Below the pieces are notes generated by a model. That model saw only the letters and a program-made list of their open reading frames with translations, had not been told where the DNA came from and searched no databases. A program made the position numbers and the translations under genes. Source: Mycobacterium szulgai (lineage in GTDB: Bacteria > Actinomycetota > Actinomycetes > Mycobacteriales > Mycobacteriaceae). From it: a DNA stretch of 64,000 bases. The stretch is taken from positions 1 through 64,000 of the forward strand of contig NZ_LQPW01000150.1 of assembly GCF_002116635.1 (NCBI RefSeq), read 5' to 3'. Every line of letters starts with the position of its first letter. Positions within the stretch are counted from its first letter, which is position 1. Positions 63,025 to 64,000 of this stretch are shown piece after piece.

Positions 63025-63705
63025 ATGAGCACCGCCGTGACGGCCCTGCCGGACATCCTCGACCCGATGTACTGGCTGGGCGCCGGCGGGGTGTTCGGCT
63101 CCGCGGTGCTGCCCGGGATCCTGATCATCGTCTTCATCGAGACCGGATTGCTGTTTCCGCTGCTGCCGGGTGAGTCGCTGCTGTTCACCGGCGGATTATT
63201 GGCCGCGCACCCTAACCCGCCGGCCAACATCTGGGTGCTGGCCCCCGCGGTCGCGGTGGTTGCGGTGGCCGGTGATCAGTGTGGCTATTTCATCGGGCGC
63301 CGTATCGGGCCGGCCTTGTTCAAGAAGGAAGATTCGCGCTTCTTCAAGAAGCACTACGTGACCGATTCGCACGCCTTCTTCGAGAAATACGGTCCGTGGG
63401 CGATCATCCTGGCCCGGTTCGCCCCGTTCCTGCGGACGTTCACACCTGTGATCGCCGGGGTGTCCTACATGCGCTACCCGGTGTTCCTCGGTTTCGACAT
63501 CGTCGGCGGTGTCGCCTGGGGCGGGGGCGTCACGCTGGCCGGCTACTTCCTGGGCAACGTGCCGTTCGTGCACCAGAACCTGGAAAAGATCATCCTGGCC
63601 ATTCTGTTCGTCTCGCTGCTGCCGGCGCTGATCGGCGGCTGGCGCGCCTACCGCTCCAGGCGCCGCGCCGCCAAGAGCGAGTCCGAGCCCGCATTACCCG
63701 ACTGA
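63025..63705 (+). CDS. DedA-family membrane protein, Rv0364-like
   Basis: 226 residues of the DedA/SNARE-associated family: FIETGLLFPLLPGESLLFTG, DQCGYFIGRRIG and FARFAPFLRTFTPVIAGVSYM (re-entrant F..R.P..R..... motif) with about five hydrophobic segments. The family includes lipid-carrier flippases; UndA/PopT-type undecaprenyl-phosphate transport is a possibility. It overlaps the glycoside hydrolase gene by 12 bases at its end. Confidence 0.93.
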   Translation: MSTAVTALPDILDPMYWLGAGGVFGSAVLPGILIIVFIETGLLFPLLPGESLLFTGGLLAAHPNPPANIWVLAPAVAVVAVAGDQCGYFIGRRIGPALFKKEDSRFFKKHYVTDSHAFFEKYGPWAIILARFAPFLRTFTPVIAGVSYMRYPVFLGFDIVGGVAWGGGVTLAGYFLGNVPFVHQNLEKIILAILFVSLLPALIGGWRAYRSRRRAAKSESEPALPD

Positions 63706-64000
63706 GGCCGCGTGCGCGGCCTCCATCAACATCCAGCCCGACAGCTGCACCGACAGGTCGCGCTCGGGGATTTCTGAGCTCATCACCGCGCCCTCGACGA
63801 ACTCCGCCTCCTTGCCGGTCGCGGTGGGCAGCTCGGCGTCGCGGTCCCAGAACGCCCCGAATACCGGTAACCCGTCGACCGTTTGCCGGTAGTCCCACGC
63901 GGATTTGGCGCTGGACAGCACTATTGCCCGAGCGGCATCGCGGGTGGTGACGTCGGCGGCGGAATCCCCCGGCAAGGTGGTGGCCACCAGCGCGAGGTAG
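63694..64000 (-). CDS. Glycoside hydrolase family 76-like protein, C-terminal part (Rv0365c-like)
   Basis: Only the last ~100 codons are inside the window; the frame remains open through base 64000 (YLALVATTLPGDSAAD). The end has PVFGAFWDRDAELPTATG and SVQLSGWMLMEAA, matching the C-terminus of Rv0365c, a GH76-type alpha-1,6-mannanase homologue by recollection. Catalytic residues lie outside the window. Confidence 0.75.
   Translation of the reverse strand, partial: YLALVATTLPGDSAADVTTRDAARAIVLSSAKSAWDYRQTVDGLPVFGAFWDRDAELPTATGKEAEFVEGAVMSSEIPERDLSVQLSGWMLMEAAHAASVG

Overview
The window is high-GC actinobacterial DNA from a slow-growing Mycobacterium close to, but not identical with, the M. 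tuberculosis complex. The evidence is two PE_PGRS proteins, two complete PPE proteins, PknG, Fgd1, LpqL, LpqM and LpqK homologues, frequent GTG starts and many 4-base stop/start overlaps. Most genes match the M. tuberculosis Rv0423c-Rv0389 and Rv0356c-Rv0365c blocks (names recalled from memory, no search run). Several genes are absent from those blocks in M. tuberculosis, so a non-tuberculous species (M. kansasii or M. marinum-like) is likely; the exact species cannot be told from sequence alone.

Left part (1-22.8 kb) is the thiamine region. A PE_PGRS tail is followed by a TPP riboswitch with thiC-thiD-hydrolase on the plus strand. A second TPP riboswitch drives thiO-thiS-thiG plus an SGNH hydrolase on the minus strand, and thiE is divergent from it. 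The two thiamine operons are separated by an accessory stretch (about 3.6-18.6 kb). It holds a tandem TetR regulator, small membrane proteins, LpqM, a wrecked type ISP restriction-modification gene, IS21-family debris flanking an SLC4-type (Band 3-like) anion transporter, a vapBC pair, two tandem M28 peptidase lipoproteins (one with altered zinc ligands), a DUF2752-CD225 membrane pair and a secreted protein.

Middle part (22-38 kb): mutT3, then a coupled operon of a membrane protein, the solute-binding lipoprotein GlnH and the kinase PknG. Next come a dispersed GTGCAC-rich repeat beside a DUF559 nuclease-like gene, a DUF1800/DUF1501 pair, and the coupled fgd1-pta-ackA operon (F420 reduction and acetate/acetyl-phosphate metabolism). 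A full PE_PGRS and a metallo-beta-lactamase-fold enzyme follow.

Right part (38-64 kb): a tightly coupled operon of three luciferase-like flavin monooxygenases and a GNAT, then an SAM methyltransferase, DUF3054, fadE7, lpqK and a secreted protein. After these lie an SRPBCC protein, a frameshifted DUF523-like gene, a PPE gene with a ghost PPE tail and repeats, an LpqS-like protein, ndhA, and metZ-rhodanese-purT. A PPE gene marks the point where gene order flips relative to M. tuberculosis into Rv0356c-purA-Rv0358-Rv0359. A zinc-type CDF transporter with a clear palindromic operator, DUF3151, Rv0361-like, fba, a DedA protein and the C-terminal end of a glycoside hydrolase finish the window.

The most unusual items are the SLC4 transporter between IS21 remnants, the multiply broken type ISP enzyme, the palindrome that supplies both -10 boxes for thiE and thiO, the operator-promoter of the CDF gene, the zinc-ligand-substituted LpqL paralogue, and the inversion junction at the PPE gene.
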